Assembly: GCF_910594005.1 (NCBI RefSeq)
Contig: NC_057823.1
Coordinates: 94,598,015-94,662,014 of the forward strand
Source: Cervus elaphus
Lineage: Eukaryota > Chordata > Mammalia > Artiodactyla > Cervidae
Direction: 5' to 3'
Length of the DNA: 64,000 nucleotides
Shown here: positions 22,673-34,170 of the stretch, piece by piece
Numbering within the stretch: position 1 is the stretch's first letter
Layout: every line of letters begins with the position of its first letter
The notes under the pieces: model-generated
What the model was told of the DNA's origin: nothing
Database searches by the model: none
What the model saw: only the letters and a program-made list of their open reading frames with translations
Made by a program: the position numbers and the translations under genes

Positions 22673-22939
22673 TGTTTGTTTGTTTCAGGTTTTTTCCCTC
22701 ATCATATAAACGGGTAATAGCCAAGAAGTTTATCTGAGCCTCAGACACAGGTCTTGCTTTACAGACTTAGGTGTCTGTTAGAGACACAGCCTAGATATAT
22801 ACAAGTGGGGAACAGGGGTGAGGGATGTAGGATATAAAAAAAGGGCTACCAGAAGACTGAAATGCATTTTAGAAAAAACAGTATATGATTATTTCAAAGA
22901 GTTTCATCATTTCAGCCTTTGAACTATCCAAGTGAAGAA

Positions 22940-23400
22940 CTCACTTGCTAGGTGTGGAGGAGACTGCCAGCTCTTCACTAAAATCTATTCTCCCCTTCTT
23001 AAGTGGCTATCCTTCCAGAGATTCCATTTCCCAGTCTCCCTTGCATCTAGGTACAGCTATGTGACATGCTGTCGGCAATGAAACGTGAGCAAAAGTGACG
23101 TGTGTGACTTCCAGCCTTGGGCCTTAGGACATAGGGCTTGTGCTCCTCCATGCTCTCTTCCCTCTTCCTATTGGCTAGAAGACGAGGTGACAGTCACATG
23201 AAGTGACAATGATCAGGTTCATCCATTTGGATAAGAACAACATCCTAGAGATTCCTTCAGGATCTTGTGGGGCACACACAACCTAAACTGGCCAGCAGAT
23301 TATGTGAGAGATACATTTCTGTCTTCTTTAAGCCACTGAACTGTTTATTATGGCAACTAATGTTTTGAGCTTGTACTAAATTAGACAGCAACTAATATTT
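22940..23400. repeat. Old mammalian interspersed repeat, class unresolved
   Basis: 'CAGTCTCCCTTGCATCTAGG', 'AGCTATGTGACATGCTGTCG' and 'TTCTTTAAGCCACTGAACTG' are typical of an old, widespread mammalian repeat. A 'CAACTAATGTTTTGAGCTTG' phrase occurs twice in near-identical form (23354-23374 and 23390-23410). Confidence 0.4.
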
Positions 23401-23409
23401 TGAGCTTGT

Positions 23410-24600
23410 ACAAATGAAGCTAGGAGATGGTTTTGCTCGTCAGTTTTCTGTTCCCTAGGCCCTGTGTTTCCAGGGGAGTTTGGTGTGAATTTAAGCGGGG
23501 CCAAGTCTAGAATGTGAAATCCTCAGAAATCTAAGACATCTGAGCCAAATCATGCCTGTGGGATACATCTTATATTTTCCCCAAAAGAAGTCCTTAACCT
23601 CAGGCAACACTTCTGTTTTTCTAATCTAAAAGTTGAAAGTGTTAGAGAAACCTCATTTCTATGGACATCAGTCTAGAAGCAGGAATTCACAATGTAGCAG
23701 GCCTTCTGTTTGCCCATGTTAACACTTCTTTTTCTCTTTCATTGCTAGAAGAATCTTGATTGTGTTCACAAGGCTGGAAATCATCTGGGTGCTTCCTCTT
23801 TACTTATATGTCTGATGCCTTGGCTGGGATATTCAAAATTGGACTCATCAGGAACATCACCCAAAGTGCCTGCATACTGCTCCCCATGTGGCTTTGGCTT
23901 TCCCATTGCATGATGGCCATAGAGTAGTCAAACTTCTTCTAAGGCAGGTCAAGTTTCCAAGAGCAAGTGTTCTAGTGAATAAGCCACATGGCTCTGTACA
24001 CTCTTGTCTCAAAAGTGTCACAGAAGCATATCATCTGTACTCTACTAGTCAAAGCAGCCCCAAATCTGCCCAGATTCAAAGGCAGAGAACATAAACCCTG
24101 CCTTCTAAGGAATGAGGTGTCAAAAAATTTTCAGTCATATTTTAAAACTGCCACACCATCCACCAAGATAATGTTATCCCTAGCTCTGGGATATATATCC
24201 AAGAGAACCATGGTAATTGCAGTCCTCCTGCTAGTTGATTGGTTTTGGACAATGAAACTAGAGGTAAAAGCTTCTGGGGGCTACTGGATCATCTGCTATA
24301 CTCTACCAATTCAAATGATAATTTCATCCAGAAATGTCCTCATAGGTACACAAAGGAATAATGTTTAACCAAATATCTGGGCAGTCACAAGAAACTATGG
24401 GGTCTCCTTATAACTTAATCCCTACTAAGAATCATCAATTATGCTTGCAAATTTGTTCTTCTTCCTTAAGGTGCTCTAATAGATCTATCACTTCATATAA
24501 TTCTTTAAGCACAGAAGAAAACAGACGATTGACAATCTAGCCTGTGCTATCATCAGTGAAGTTACCCTAAGACAAAGGATTTGAGTAACACATACTGGAT
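23410..24600. other. Intergenic sequence, no gene seen
   Basis: Open frames at 23888-24094 and 23988-24368 overlap each other, lack recognisable domains and look random. Confidence 0.5.
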
Positions 24601-24603
24601 GTT

Positions 24604-24640
24604 AAAGAATCACTCAAAAAAAAAAAAAAAAAGAATCACT
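24604..24640 (+). mobile_element. Poly(A)-only insertion with 11-bp target-site duplication
   Basis: AAAGAATCACT occurs at 24604-24614 and again at 24630-24640. Between them are a single C and about 15-17 A. This looks like a retrotransposition event truncated to the poly(A) tail. Confidence 0.65.
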
Positions 24641-24984
24641 GTGCAAGTTGTAACCCTCATTCCTCTGGCTAATGAAGTCATACCACTGCTGAGAGCATTG
24701 GAATGGCCCCATTGTAAGTGATATAGCAAGCATTTCCTCAGCTAGCTGGATGGAGCTTTTAACACATTTTGAAATTTTTAAAAGATTTTTACTCTTTACT
24801 GAGCATTTATCAGAGTATATTTTTAAAATGAGAGCCTGCCTTAGGCCAACGTGTCCAAGTGTACTTTGTGAAGCACCAGATGCTTCCATATTAATCTATT
24901 TTAAAGGAAAAGAGTTTCCTAGTTAAACGTTTGGAACACTAGGTTAAATAGGTTTCCCTCTTCTTCTTTTCTTTTTTTTTTTTC

Positions 24985-25400
24985 TTTTTTTTTATTATAA
25001 AATAGAAAACTTGAAAAATAACACAAAAGAACACCCACATATGCACCACTGAGATTCAATAGTTGTTAACATTTTGCCTTCTTTGCTTTGATACATACTT
25101 TTTGTTGTTGATTTTGAATAACTTGAGACTTAGTTACAGACATTATGATATCATTACACCTCACCTTTGAATACTTGTGTGCACCTCCTAAGACATTCTT
25201 GTATAACCACAAAAGCATCATCAAAAAATTAACCATAATTCCCTAGTATCACCTAATATTCAGTCCAGATTCAAAATTTCCCTTTTGTTGTCCTCAATAT
25301 ACTTGAACAGATTTTTTTTCTTTTGAAGCAAAATATAATTATATTTGATCATTATGTTTCTTTAGTCTCTTTTATTCTAAAATATTCTCACTGACCTGTA
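24985..25400 (-). repeat. Old LINE-like remnant
   Basis: 'CATAATTCCCTAGTATCACC' and 'TATTCAGTCCAGATTCAAAA' are phrases of an old mammalian repeat (L1-like, probably antisense). A pyrimidine tract of T and C lies at 24960-24995. Confidence 0.35.
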
Positions 25401-25654
25401 AAAAAGAAAAAAGATACTGTGTTTTTGAAGAGACCAAGCCAGTTGACTCACAAGATATCACGCATTCTTAATTTTTCTGAGTATTTCCTCACAATACCTT
25501 CTAATACATTCCTCTCTTCCCAACCAGGTTTCTTTACAGTGGTACCTTTCAGAGTCCTCAACATATCAATGGGCAAAATGACTCCCTCAGTGGGCACCTT
25601 TTCTGAGCCTCTGTCATCACAATATCTCTTTGTCTGGGAAATGGCCCCACCTCC

Positions 25655-25655
<1 letters not shown>

Positions 25656-25695
<40 letters not shown>
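25656..25695 (+). repeat. (AC)20 microsatellite
   Basis: An uninterrupted AC dinucleotide run of about 40 bases. Open frames through it are artefacts. Confidence 0.97.
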
Positions 25696-25698
<3 letters not shown>

Positions 25699-25885
25699 GG
25701 CCTTCAGCAGTCACATAGGAACTTCATAATTCCATCTTCAGGGCTACTCCATCAGAATCACCTCCTGAAAGACTAGGGAAGGTATGACAAGAAGTTACAG
25801 AAATTCTGACAGATTTAAGGAGGGGAAAACTAGGAAAATTAGGGTGCATTAAGGGTGAGTTTGAAAGAATTATAGTTGTTGTAGC

Positions 25886-28800
25886 AGTTCAGTTCACTCA
25901 GTAGTGTCCGACTCTGCAACCGCATGGACTGCAGCACACAAGGCCTCCCTGTCCATCACGAGCTCCCAGAGCTTACTCAAACTTACGTCCATTGAGTTGG
26001 TAAGGGCATCCAACTATCTCATCCTCTGTCATCCCCTTCTCCTCCTGCCTTCAATCTTTCCCAGCATCAGGGTCTTTTCAAATGAGTCAGCTCTTCACAT
26101 CAGGTGGCCAAAGTACTGGACTTTCAGCTTCAGCATCAGTCCCTCCAATGAATATTCAGGACTGATTTTCTTTAGGATGGACTGGTTGGATGTCCTTGCA
26201 GTCCAAGGGACTCTCAAGAGTCTTCTCCAACACCACAGTTCAAAAGCATCAATTCTTCGGTGCTCAGTTATCTTCACAGTCCAACTCTCACATCCATACA
26301 TGACTACTGGAAAAACCATAGCCTTGACTAGACAGACTTTTGTTGGCAAAGCAATGTCTCTGTATTTTAATATGCTGTCTAGGTTGGTCATAACTTTTCT
26401 TCCAAGGAGCAAGCGTCTTTTAATTTCATGGCTGCAGTCACCATCTGCACACAAGGCCTTTTGGAGCCCCCCAAAATAAAGTATCTTACTGTTTCCACAG
26501 TTTCCCCATCTATTTACCATGAAGTAATGGGACCAGATACCATGATCTTAGTTTTCTGAATGATGAGTTTTAAGTCAACTTTTTCACCCTCCTCTTTCAC
26601 TTTCATCAAGAGAGTCTTTAGTTGTTCTTTGCTTTCTGCCATAAGGGTGGTGTCATCTGCATATCTGAGGTTATTGATATTTCTCCCGGCAATCTTGATT
26701 CCAGCTTGTGCTTCTTCCAGCCCAGTGTTTCTCATGATGTACTCTGCATATAAGTTAAATAAGCAGGGTAACAATATACAGTCTTGACGTACTCCTTTCC
26801 CTATTTGGAACCAGTCTGTTGTTCCACGTCTGGTTCTAATTGTTGCTTCCTGACCTGCATACAGATTTCTCAAGAGGCAGGTCAGGTGGTCTGGTATTCC
26901 CATCTCTTTCAGAATTTTCCAGTTTGTTGTGATCCACACAAAGGCTTTGGTATAGTCAATAAAGCAGAAATAGATGCTTTTCTGGAACTCTCTTGCTTTT
27001 TCAATGATCCAGCGGATGTTGGCAATTTGATTTCTGGTTCCTCTGCCTTTTCTAAATGAGGCTTGAACATTTGGAAGTTCATGCTTCATGTATTATTGAA
27101 GCTTGGCTTGGAGAATTTTGAGCATTACTTTACTAGCATGTGAGATGAGTGCAATTGTGCAGTAGTTTGAACATTCTTTGGCATTGCCTTTCTTAGGGAT
27201 TTGTAATGAAAACTGACCTTTTCCAGTCCTGTGGCCACTGCTGTGTTTTCCAAATTTGCTGGCATATTGAGTGCAGCAGTATCACAGCCTCATCATTTAG
27301 GATTTGAAATAGCTCAACTGGAATTCCATCACCTCCACTATCTTTGTTCATAGTGATGCTTCCTAAGGCCCACTTGACTTTGCATTCCAGGATGTCTGGC
27401 TCTAGGTGAGTGATCATACCATTGTGATCATCTGGGTCGAGAAGATCTTTTTTGTACAGTTCTTCTGTGTATTCTTGCCACCTTTTCTTAATATCTTCTG
27501 CTTCTGTTAGGTCCATACCATTTCTTTCCTTTATTGTGCCCATCTTTGTATGATATGTTCCCTTGGTATCTCTAATTTTCTTGAAGAGATCTCTGGTCTT
27601 TCCCATTCTATTGTTTTCCTTTATTACTTTGCACTGATTGCTGAGAAAGGCTTTCTTATCTCTCCTTGCTATTCTTTGGAACTCTGCATTCAAATGGGTA
27701 TATATTTCCTATTCTCCTTTGCTTTTCGCTTCTCTTCTTTTCACAGCTATTTGTAAGGCCTCCTCAAACAGTCAGTTTGCTGTTTTTCATTTCTTTTTGT
27801 TGGGGATGATCTTGACCCCTGTCTCCCTGTCTCTTGATCCCTGATTTATGTACAAGGACACGAACCCCCATCCATAGTTCTTCAGTCATTCTATCAGATC
27901 TAATCCCTTGAATCTATTTCTCACTTCCACTGTATAATAGTAAGGGATTTGATTTAGGTCATCCCTGAATGGTCTAGTGGTTTTCCCTACTTTCTTCAAT
28001 TTAAGTCTGAATTTGGCAATAAGGAGTTCATGATCTGAGCCACAGTCAGCTCCTAGTCTTGCTTTTGCTGACTGTATAGAGCTTCTCCATCTTTGGCAGC
28101 AAAGAATATAATCAATGTGATTTCGGTGTTGACCATCTGGTGATGTCCATGTGTAGAATCTTCTCTTGTGTTGCTGGAAGAGGCTGTTTGCTATGACCAG
28201 TGCGTTCTATTGGCAAAACTCTATTAGCCTTTTTTCCCTGCTTCATTCTGTACTCCAAGGCCAAATTTGCCTGTTAATCCAGGTGTATCTTGACTTCCTA
28301 CTTTTGCATTGCAGTCCCCTATAATGAAAAGGACATCCTTTTTTGGTTATCAGTTCTAGAATGTCTTGTAGGTCTTCATAGAACCATTCAACTTCAGCTT
28401 CTTCAGCATTACTGATCAGGGCATAGACTTGGATTACTGTGATACTGAATGGTTTGCCTTGGAAATGAACAGAGCTCATTCTGTCATTTTTGAGATTGCA
28501 TCCAAGTACTGCATTCCAGACTCTTCTGTTGACTATGATGGCTACTCCATTTCTTCTAAAGGATTCCTGCCACAGTAGTACATATAATGGTCATCTGAGT
28601 TAAATTCACCCTTTCCAGTCCATTTTAGTTCGCTGATTCCTAAAATGTTGATGTTCACTCTTGCCATCTCCAGTTTGACCACTTCCAACTTGCCTTGATT
28701 CATGGACCTAACATTCCAGGTTCCTATGCAATATTGCTCTTTCAGCATTGGACCTTGTTTCTATCACCAGTCTTATCCACAATGGGGTGTTTTTTTGCTT

Positions 28801-29085
28801 TGGCTCCATCTCTTCATTCTTTCTGGAGTTATTTCTCCACTGATCTCCCGGAGCATATTGGGCACCTACCAACCTGGGGAGTTCATCTTTCAGTGTCCTA
28901 TCTTTTTGCCCTTTCATACTGTTTATGGGGTTCTCAAGGCAAGAATACTGAAGTGGTTTGCCATTCCCTTCACCAGTGGACCACATTTTGTTAGAACTCT
29001 CCACCATGACCCGTCCATCTTGGGTGACCCTACACAGCATGGCTCATAGTTTCATTGAGTTAGACAAGGCTGTGGTCCAGTTGTA
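25886..29085 (-). mobile_element. BovB (RTE) LINE, nearly full length, antisense, decayed
   Basis: About 3.2 kb, close to the full BovB length, in reverse orientation. Reading the minus strand from 29085: a 5' segment, then an apurinic-type endonuclease in fragments (28542-28748 with CIGTWNVRSMNQGKLEVV and LGISELKWTGKGE; 28243-28479 with ITVIQVYA), then reverse transcriptase fragments (27193-27693 with NKDSGGDGIPVELFQ; 26514-27089 with RYADDTTLMAE, catalytic YADD at 26652-26663) and the C-terminal part (26095-26520 with DAFELWCWRRLLRVPWTART). The 3' end at 25886 carries the GTTCAGTTC motif. Endonuclease plus RT in one ORF is the RTE plan. Several frameshifts and stops break the frame, so it is not competent. 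It is the most complete BovB in the window. Confidence 0.94.
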
Positions 29086-29965
29086 TCTGTAGATATTGGT
29101 AATGCCCACACCTTAAGGAAACAGGTAAGAGAAATGTGTTGAGTTAGAGCCCTAGAGAAGACACGGCCAAGATGACACAAACAAAGATAAAGCCAGGCTG
29201 AACACAGCAGGGCAAGTATAGGTCTGGCTTATATGTTGATCTGATGGAAAGTTATTTCTCGTTGGTATCAGTCAACTATAGAAAAGTTTGTTTTCGCACA
29301 GAGGATCACTATTTGTATGGACTCAAAAAAAAACAGTCTGGGCTAGAAAACAGAAGAAAGTAAAAGGAAGCAAGGAAGGCACTCAGTTTGGCACACAGGT
29401 GGCAAAGAGAAAGAGGTAAATGTAAGAAGTAAGCTAAACTGCCAGAAAGTCAGTCAAGCCTTCCTTGAAGGAATAGGACACAGCAGAGGGGACTGAAGCA
29501 CTGAAGGCATATCCCATCATGCAAAGCCCAGGACCCTGCACACCTGAGGATGGCAGTGTCTTGAAAAGCAGATGGCAGAGGCAGTATGGCTCCCAAAGAC
29601 CTGAGGAAGCCACGTTCAGAAGCAACAGCAGAGTCAGAAACATGGAATATCACATATTCCAAGTGGAAAGAAGGTGAGCAATACTGGGTTATCATTCCTA
29701 GTAGCAAGTTGCATAAACCTAACCAATTCCCTAACAAGAAAGGGTGAAGTCAGCCACTGTGTTCAAGACTTAAAACGTTGCTCACAAGTGATGTGGAGAC
29801 TGTGACACTATACAGAGCCCCCACCCTCCCCAAGCAGCACATGCATGACAGGAACTGTGGGCTTGATGGGGTGTTAGTAGGGAACACACAGCCCCTAAGC
29901 TATGCGTCTCATGTGAAGGGATTTCAATTAGACTAACACTCTCGGACTCTCTCCCCTGTTGGAGT
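29086..29965. other. Intergenic sequence, no gene seen
   Basis: Overlapping minus-strand frames (29434-29643, 29450-29737) have no recognised domain. No repeat family can be named. Confidence 0.45.
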
Positions 29966-29966
29966 T

Positions 29967-29972
<6 letters not shown>

Positions 29973-29999
<27 letters not shown>
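29973..29999 (+). repeat. (GT)n microsatellite
   Basis: About 13 GT units run directly into the next SINE, a common tail-associated microsatellite arrangement. Confidence 0.93.
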
Positions 30000-30002
30000 C
30001 AC

Positions 30003-30213
30003 GCACATTCAGTTCACGTCTGACTCTTTGCAACCCCATGGACTGTAGCCCACCAGGCTCCTGTGTCCATGGAATTTTCCAGGAAAGAATATCGGAGTGG
30101 GTTGCCATTTCCTTCTCCAGGGAATCTTCTTGACCCAGGGATAGAACCCACATCTCTTGCATCTTCTACACTGGCAGGCGAATTCTTTACCACTAGTGCC
30201 ACATGGGAAGCCT
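30003..30213 (-). repeat. Bov-tA SINE, antisense
   Basis: Reverse-oriented ruminant SINE ('CCCCATGGACTGTAGCCCAC', 'GGGTTGCCATTTCCTTCTCC', 'GGCAGGCGAATTCTTTACCA'). Confidence 0.9.
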
Positions 30214-31685
30214 GCTGGGGTTAGAGGGGCCCAATTGATAGCAAACAAACCAAAAACCTTTTCCACATCTGTGTTCTAAACCAATATTTTGGGAGAAATG
30301 AAGTTCAGAGATGAAACCCTCTTGCAAGGTAAAGCCCAAAGATAATAAAATCCAAAGAATTGTAAGTGCATATGTCAAAATGCCCTGCCCTTTTTTGAAA
30401 AAAATTAAAGATGTTCTTGAATGTCAACTCCGTGTAGTCTCTTCTAGGGGTGTTACCGAGCCAGGGAGAGCTGTATGTCCCTCAGCAGAGTCAGCTGCAG
30501 CTCCTCTCTCCTTGGAATAAGTCAGTTCTTTAGGACCTCTTTGGTTCCATCTGTTCAGTTCCCATATTTTGATGAGTCTCATTCTTTTAAAGAGTTTGAA
30601 GTGTTAAGAGGAAGAAGATGATTGCAGCATGGTCCCTCACGTACCTATCAACATTAGGAAACAAAGCACTTCCCACCCGTAGAATAATAGCTAAACAAAA
30701 TGATTTTCCCAGAGTCAAGTACTTGGTGTCCTCAGAGATTTCCAGCAGAGACTTAGGATCGAGAAAAGGAAAGATCTTGGCCTCAGCTTCCCAGACTGGC
30801 TGTCAGTTTGTCAATGCAGATGGTTCAACTGTAGAGGTAAACTCAATTGGGAGAAATCTTTTCATTAGAGGTTTACTTGGCATCATGTTTAAAAAACCTC
30901 AGATGAGAGGAAGATCCATCTATGCATTTATACAGTTATCTGAGACAGAGGGAACTGAATCACTCCTGCCTTCCTGCAAGTTTAGAAATGTACAAAAGTA
31001 CTGTAGAGGCCTCAGTCTCCCTCATAGCGAGTAAAGATCTCTTCAAGGCCATTTCCACTCTGAGCCCTCCTACCGGATTGAGCAGGGCCTCCATCATGTC
31101 ATTCGGCCCTCTTAGAACATATGTTTTCAATCCTTTGCCTCAGCAGCTGTTTTCAGTGACTTTGGCAAAGCAATCTGCTTCTAGGCAGGCTTTTTCCAAA
31201 GGCACCTTGACTCTGCATGGTGCAGAGTGACTGAGCTTGTGACATCCTAGAGGAACCCAAGAAATCCCTTCATGCTTCCCTCTCTGGGCCAGAATGCAAA
31301 ATGGCATTTGGAGCAGCCCACACAGTGCCACCTTATGCATGACTGTCATGGCCAATTTCCTGTTAAAAGCTCTTTGGTGGTCTTCAGCAGGTGAAGGGCC
31401 AGCTGCCTTCTAGATTAAATGCAGTTAAGGAGAGATCCACATCATAATTGGGTACACAAAATAATTAAAAATTAGGTATGAAAGTGAATATTTATTTAGA
31501 GTTGGCAGATAATCATAAAAATATAAAATTAAAACACAAAAATAGCATTCATTAATCAATTGCCAGACATACCTCTATAATACTTTTATCCTACATTTTC
31601 TGTCTACGTATTCTTTAGCCATTGCTTCACATTTTATGATAGTATTTTCTATAAAAAAGGATAACTAAATCTTTCTTATAGTGTA
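30214..31685. other. Intergenic sequence, apparently free of young repeats
   Basis: About 1.4 kb with little recognisable repeat. The longest frame (30618-31034, 138 codons) shows no domain, membrane segment or family resemblance, and has no supporting splice structure. I see nothing that can be called a gene. Confidence 0.45.
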
Positions 31686-33193
31686 ATCTTCAAAAATTGT
31701 TTTAGTTGAAGTATAGTTGACTTAAAATATTATATTAGTTTCAGGTGTACAACATAGTAATTCAAAATTTTTATAGATTATACTCCATTTAAAATCATTA
31801 CAGAGGGCGGAAATGAGGCTCTGAAGAGACCGGCAAACAGAAGCCAAATAAACAAAGGGAACCGCTTCAGAAGGGACTGGTGCAACAGATTAAAATCCCT
31901 GTAGAAAACACCGACTACACCGGAAGGGGCCTGTAGATATCGAGAAGTGTAAGCTGGAACGAGGAGCTATCTGAAACTGAGCCGAACCCACACTGACCAC
32001 AACAGCTCCAGAGAAACTCCTAGATATATTTTTACTTTTTTTTTTTCTTTTTTCTTTTCTCTCTTTTATTTTCCTTTAAAATTTCCTATTACTCCCCCAT
32101 TACTCCTTAACTTTCATTTTCATAGATTTTTATGATTTTTTTAATTAGGGAAAAAAAAAATTTTTTTTTCTCTTTCTTTTTTTTTTTCTTTTTTTTCTTT
32201 TTCTTTTTTTCTCTTTCTTTTTTCTTCTTTTTTTTCTTTCCTTTTTCTCTTCTATTTTCTATTTTTCTTTTTCTCTTATTTCTTTTAAAGTCCTCTAGTA
32301 CTCCTCTACTACTCCTTAATTTTCCTTTTCAATACACTATAACCTTAAAAAAGAAAAAAAAAGCAGAGAAGCCCTATTTTTAAACTGAAGATTATTCTCT
32401 CCCAATCTTGACTCTCTGTTTTCTACCTCAGAACACCTCTGTTTCCTCCTTTCCCCTTCTCTTCCCAATCCAATTCTGTGAATCTTTGTAGGTGACTGGG
32501 CTACGGAGAACACTTTGGGAACAGACAGCTGGGTAGATCTGTCTCTCTCCTCTTGAGTCCCCCTTTTTCTCCTCCTGCCCATCTCTATCTCCCTGCTCCT
32601 TCTCCTCTTCTTCATGTAACTCTGTGAACCTCTCTGGGTGTCCCTAACGGGGGAGAATCTTTTCGCCATTAACCTAGAAGTTTTATTATCAGTGCTGTAT
32701 AGTTGGAGAAGTCCTCAGACTACAGGAAGAATAAAACTGAAATCCAGAGGCAGGAGACTTAAGCCCAAAACCTGAGAACACCAGAAAACTCCTGACTACA
32801 TGGAACTTTAAGGAATAAGTGACCGTCCAAAAGCCTCCATACCTACACTGAAACCAACCACCACCCAAGAGCCAATAAGTTTTAGAGCAAGACATACCAC
32901 GCAAATTCTCCAGCAACGCAGGAACATAGCCCTGAACATCAACATACAGGCTGCCCAAGGTCACACCTAACACATAGACCCATCTCAAAACTCATTACTG
33001 GGCACTCCATTGCTCTCCAAAGAGAAGAAATCAAGTTCCATGCACCAGAACACTGACGCAAGCTTCCCTAACCAGGAAACCTTGACAAGCCAATCGTCTA
33101 ACCCCACCCACTGGGTAAATCCTCCACAATAAAAAGGAACCACAGACCTCCAGAATACAGAAAGTCCACTCCAGACACAGCAATCTAAACAAG

Positions 33194-34119
33194 ATGAAAA
33201 GGCAGAGAAATACCCAACAGGTAAAGGAACATGAAAAATGACCACCAAGTCAAACAAAAGAGGAGGAGATAGGGAATCTACCTGAAAAAGAATTTAGAAT
33301 AATGATAACAAAAATGATCCAAAATCTTGAAAACAAAATGGAGTTACAGATAAATAGCCTGGAAACAAAGATTGAAAAGATACAAGAAATGTTTAATAAA
33401 GACCTAGAAGAAATAAAAAAGAGTCAATTAAAATGAATAATGCAATGAATGAGATCAAAAACACTTTGGAGGGAACCAAGAGTAGAATAACGGAGGCAGA
33501 AGATAGGATAAGTGAGGTAGAAGATAAAATGGTGGAAATAAATGAAGCAGAGAGGAAAAAAGAAAAAAGGATCAAAAGAAATGAGGACAACCTCAGGGAC
33601 CTCTGGGACAATGTGAAATGCCCCAACATTCGAATCATAGGAGTTCCAGAAGAAGAAGACAAAAAGAAAGACCATGAGAAAATACTCGAGGAGATAATAG
33701 CTGAAAACTTCCCTAAAATGGGGAAGGAAATAGCCACCCAAGTCCAAGAAACCCAGAGAGTCCCAAACAGGATAAATCCAAGGCGAAACACCCCAAGACA
33801 CATATTAATCAAATTAACAAAGATCAAACACAAAGAACAAATACTAAAAGCAGCAAGGGAGAAACAACAAATAACACACAAAGGGATTCCCATAAGGATA
33901 ACAGCTGATCTATCAATAGAAACCCTCCAGGCCAGAAGGGAATGGCAGGACGTCCTGAAAGTAATGAAAGAGAATAACCTACAACCTAGATTACTGTATC
34001 CAGCAAGGATCTCATTCAGATATGAAGGAGAATTCAAAAGCTTTACAGATAAGCAAAAGCTGAGAGAATTCAGCACCACCAAACCAGCTCTTCAACAAAT
34101 GCTAAAGGATATTCTCTAG
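33194..34119 (+). pseudogene. L1 ORF1 (RNA-binding chaperone), broken
   Basis: ORF1p normally forms a coiled-coil trimer and coats L1 RNA. The expected start MKRQRNTQQVK is at 33194, but the frame meets TGA at 33239-33241 after 15 codons. The following coding-like sequence is shifted near 33425-33433, after which the remaining 228 codons (from ATG 33433 to TAG 34117-34119) read open. The open part has the coiled-coil (NTLEGTKSRITEAEDRISEV), the RRM-like region (NIRIIGVPEEE) and the C-terminal domain (RREWQDVLKVMKENN). A protein from 33433 would lack part of the coiled coil. Confidence 0.85.
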
Positions 34120-34170
34120 ACAGGAAATGCAGAAAGGTTGTATAAACGTGAACCCAAAACAACAAAGTAA

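Noticed and set aside
25656..29999. Dinucleotide runs as CRISPR-like or regulatory arrays
   Set aside because: They are ordinary (AC)n and (GT)n microsatellites of a mammalian genome; CRISPR arrays are not expected or present.
30618..31034. 138-codon frame in repeat-poor intergenic DNA
   Set aside because: No recognised domain, no splice or promoter support, and another frame overlaps it. Conservation in other mammals would be needed to revive it.
32132..32383. 83-codon Phe/Ser-rich frame
   Set aside because: It is a translation of the T/C-rich tract in the L1 5'UTR, not a protein.
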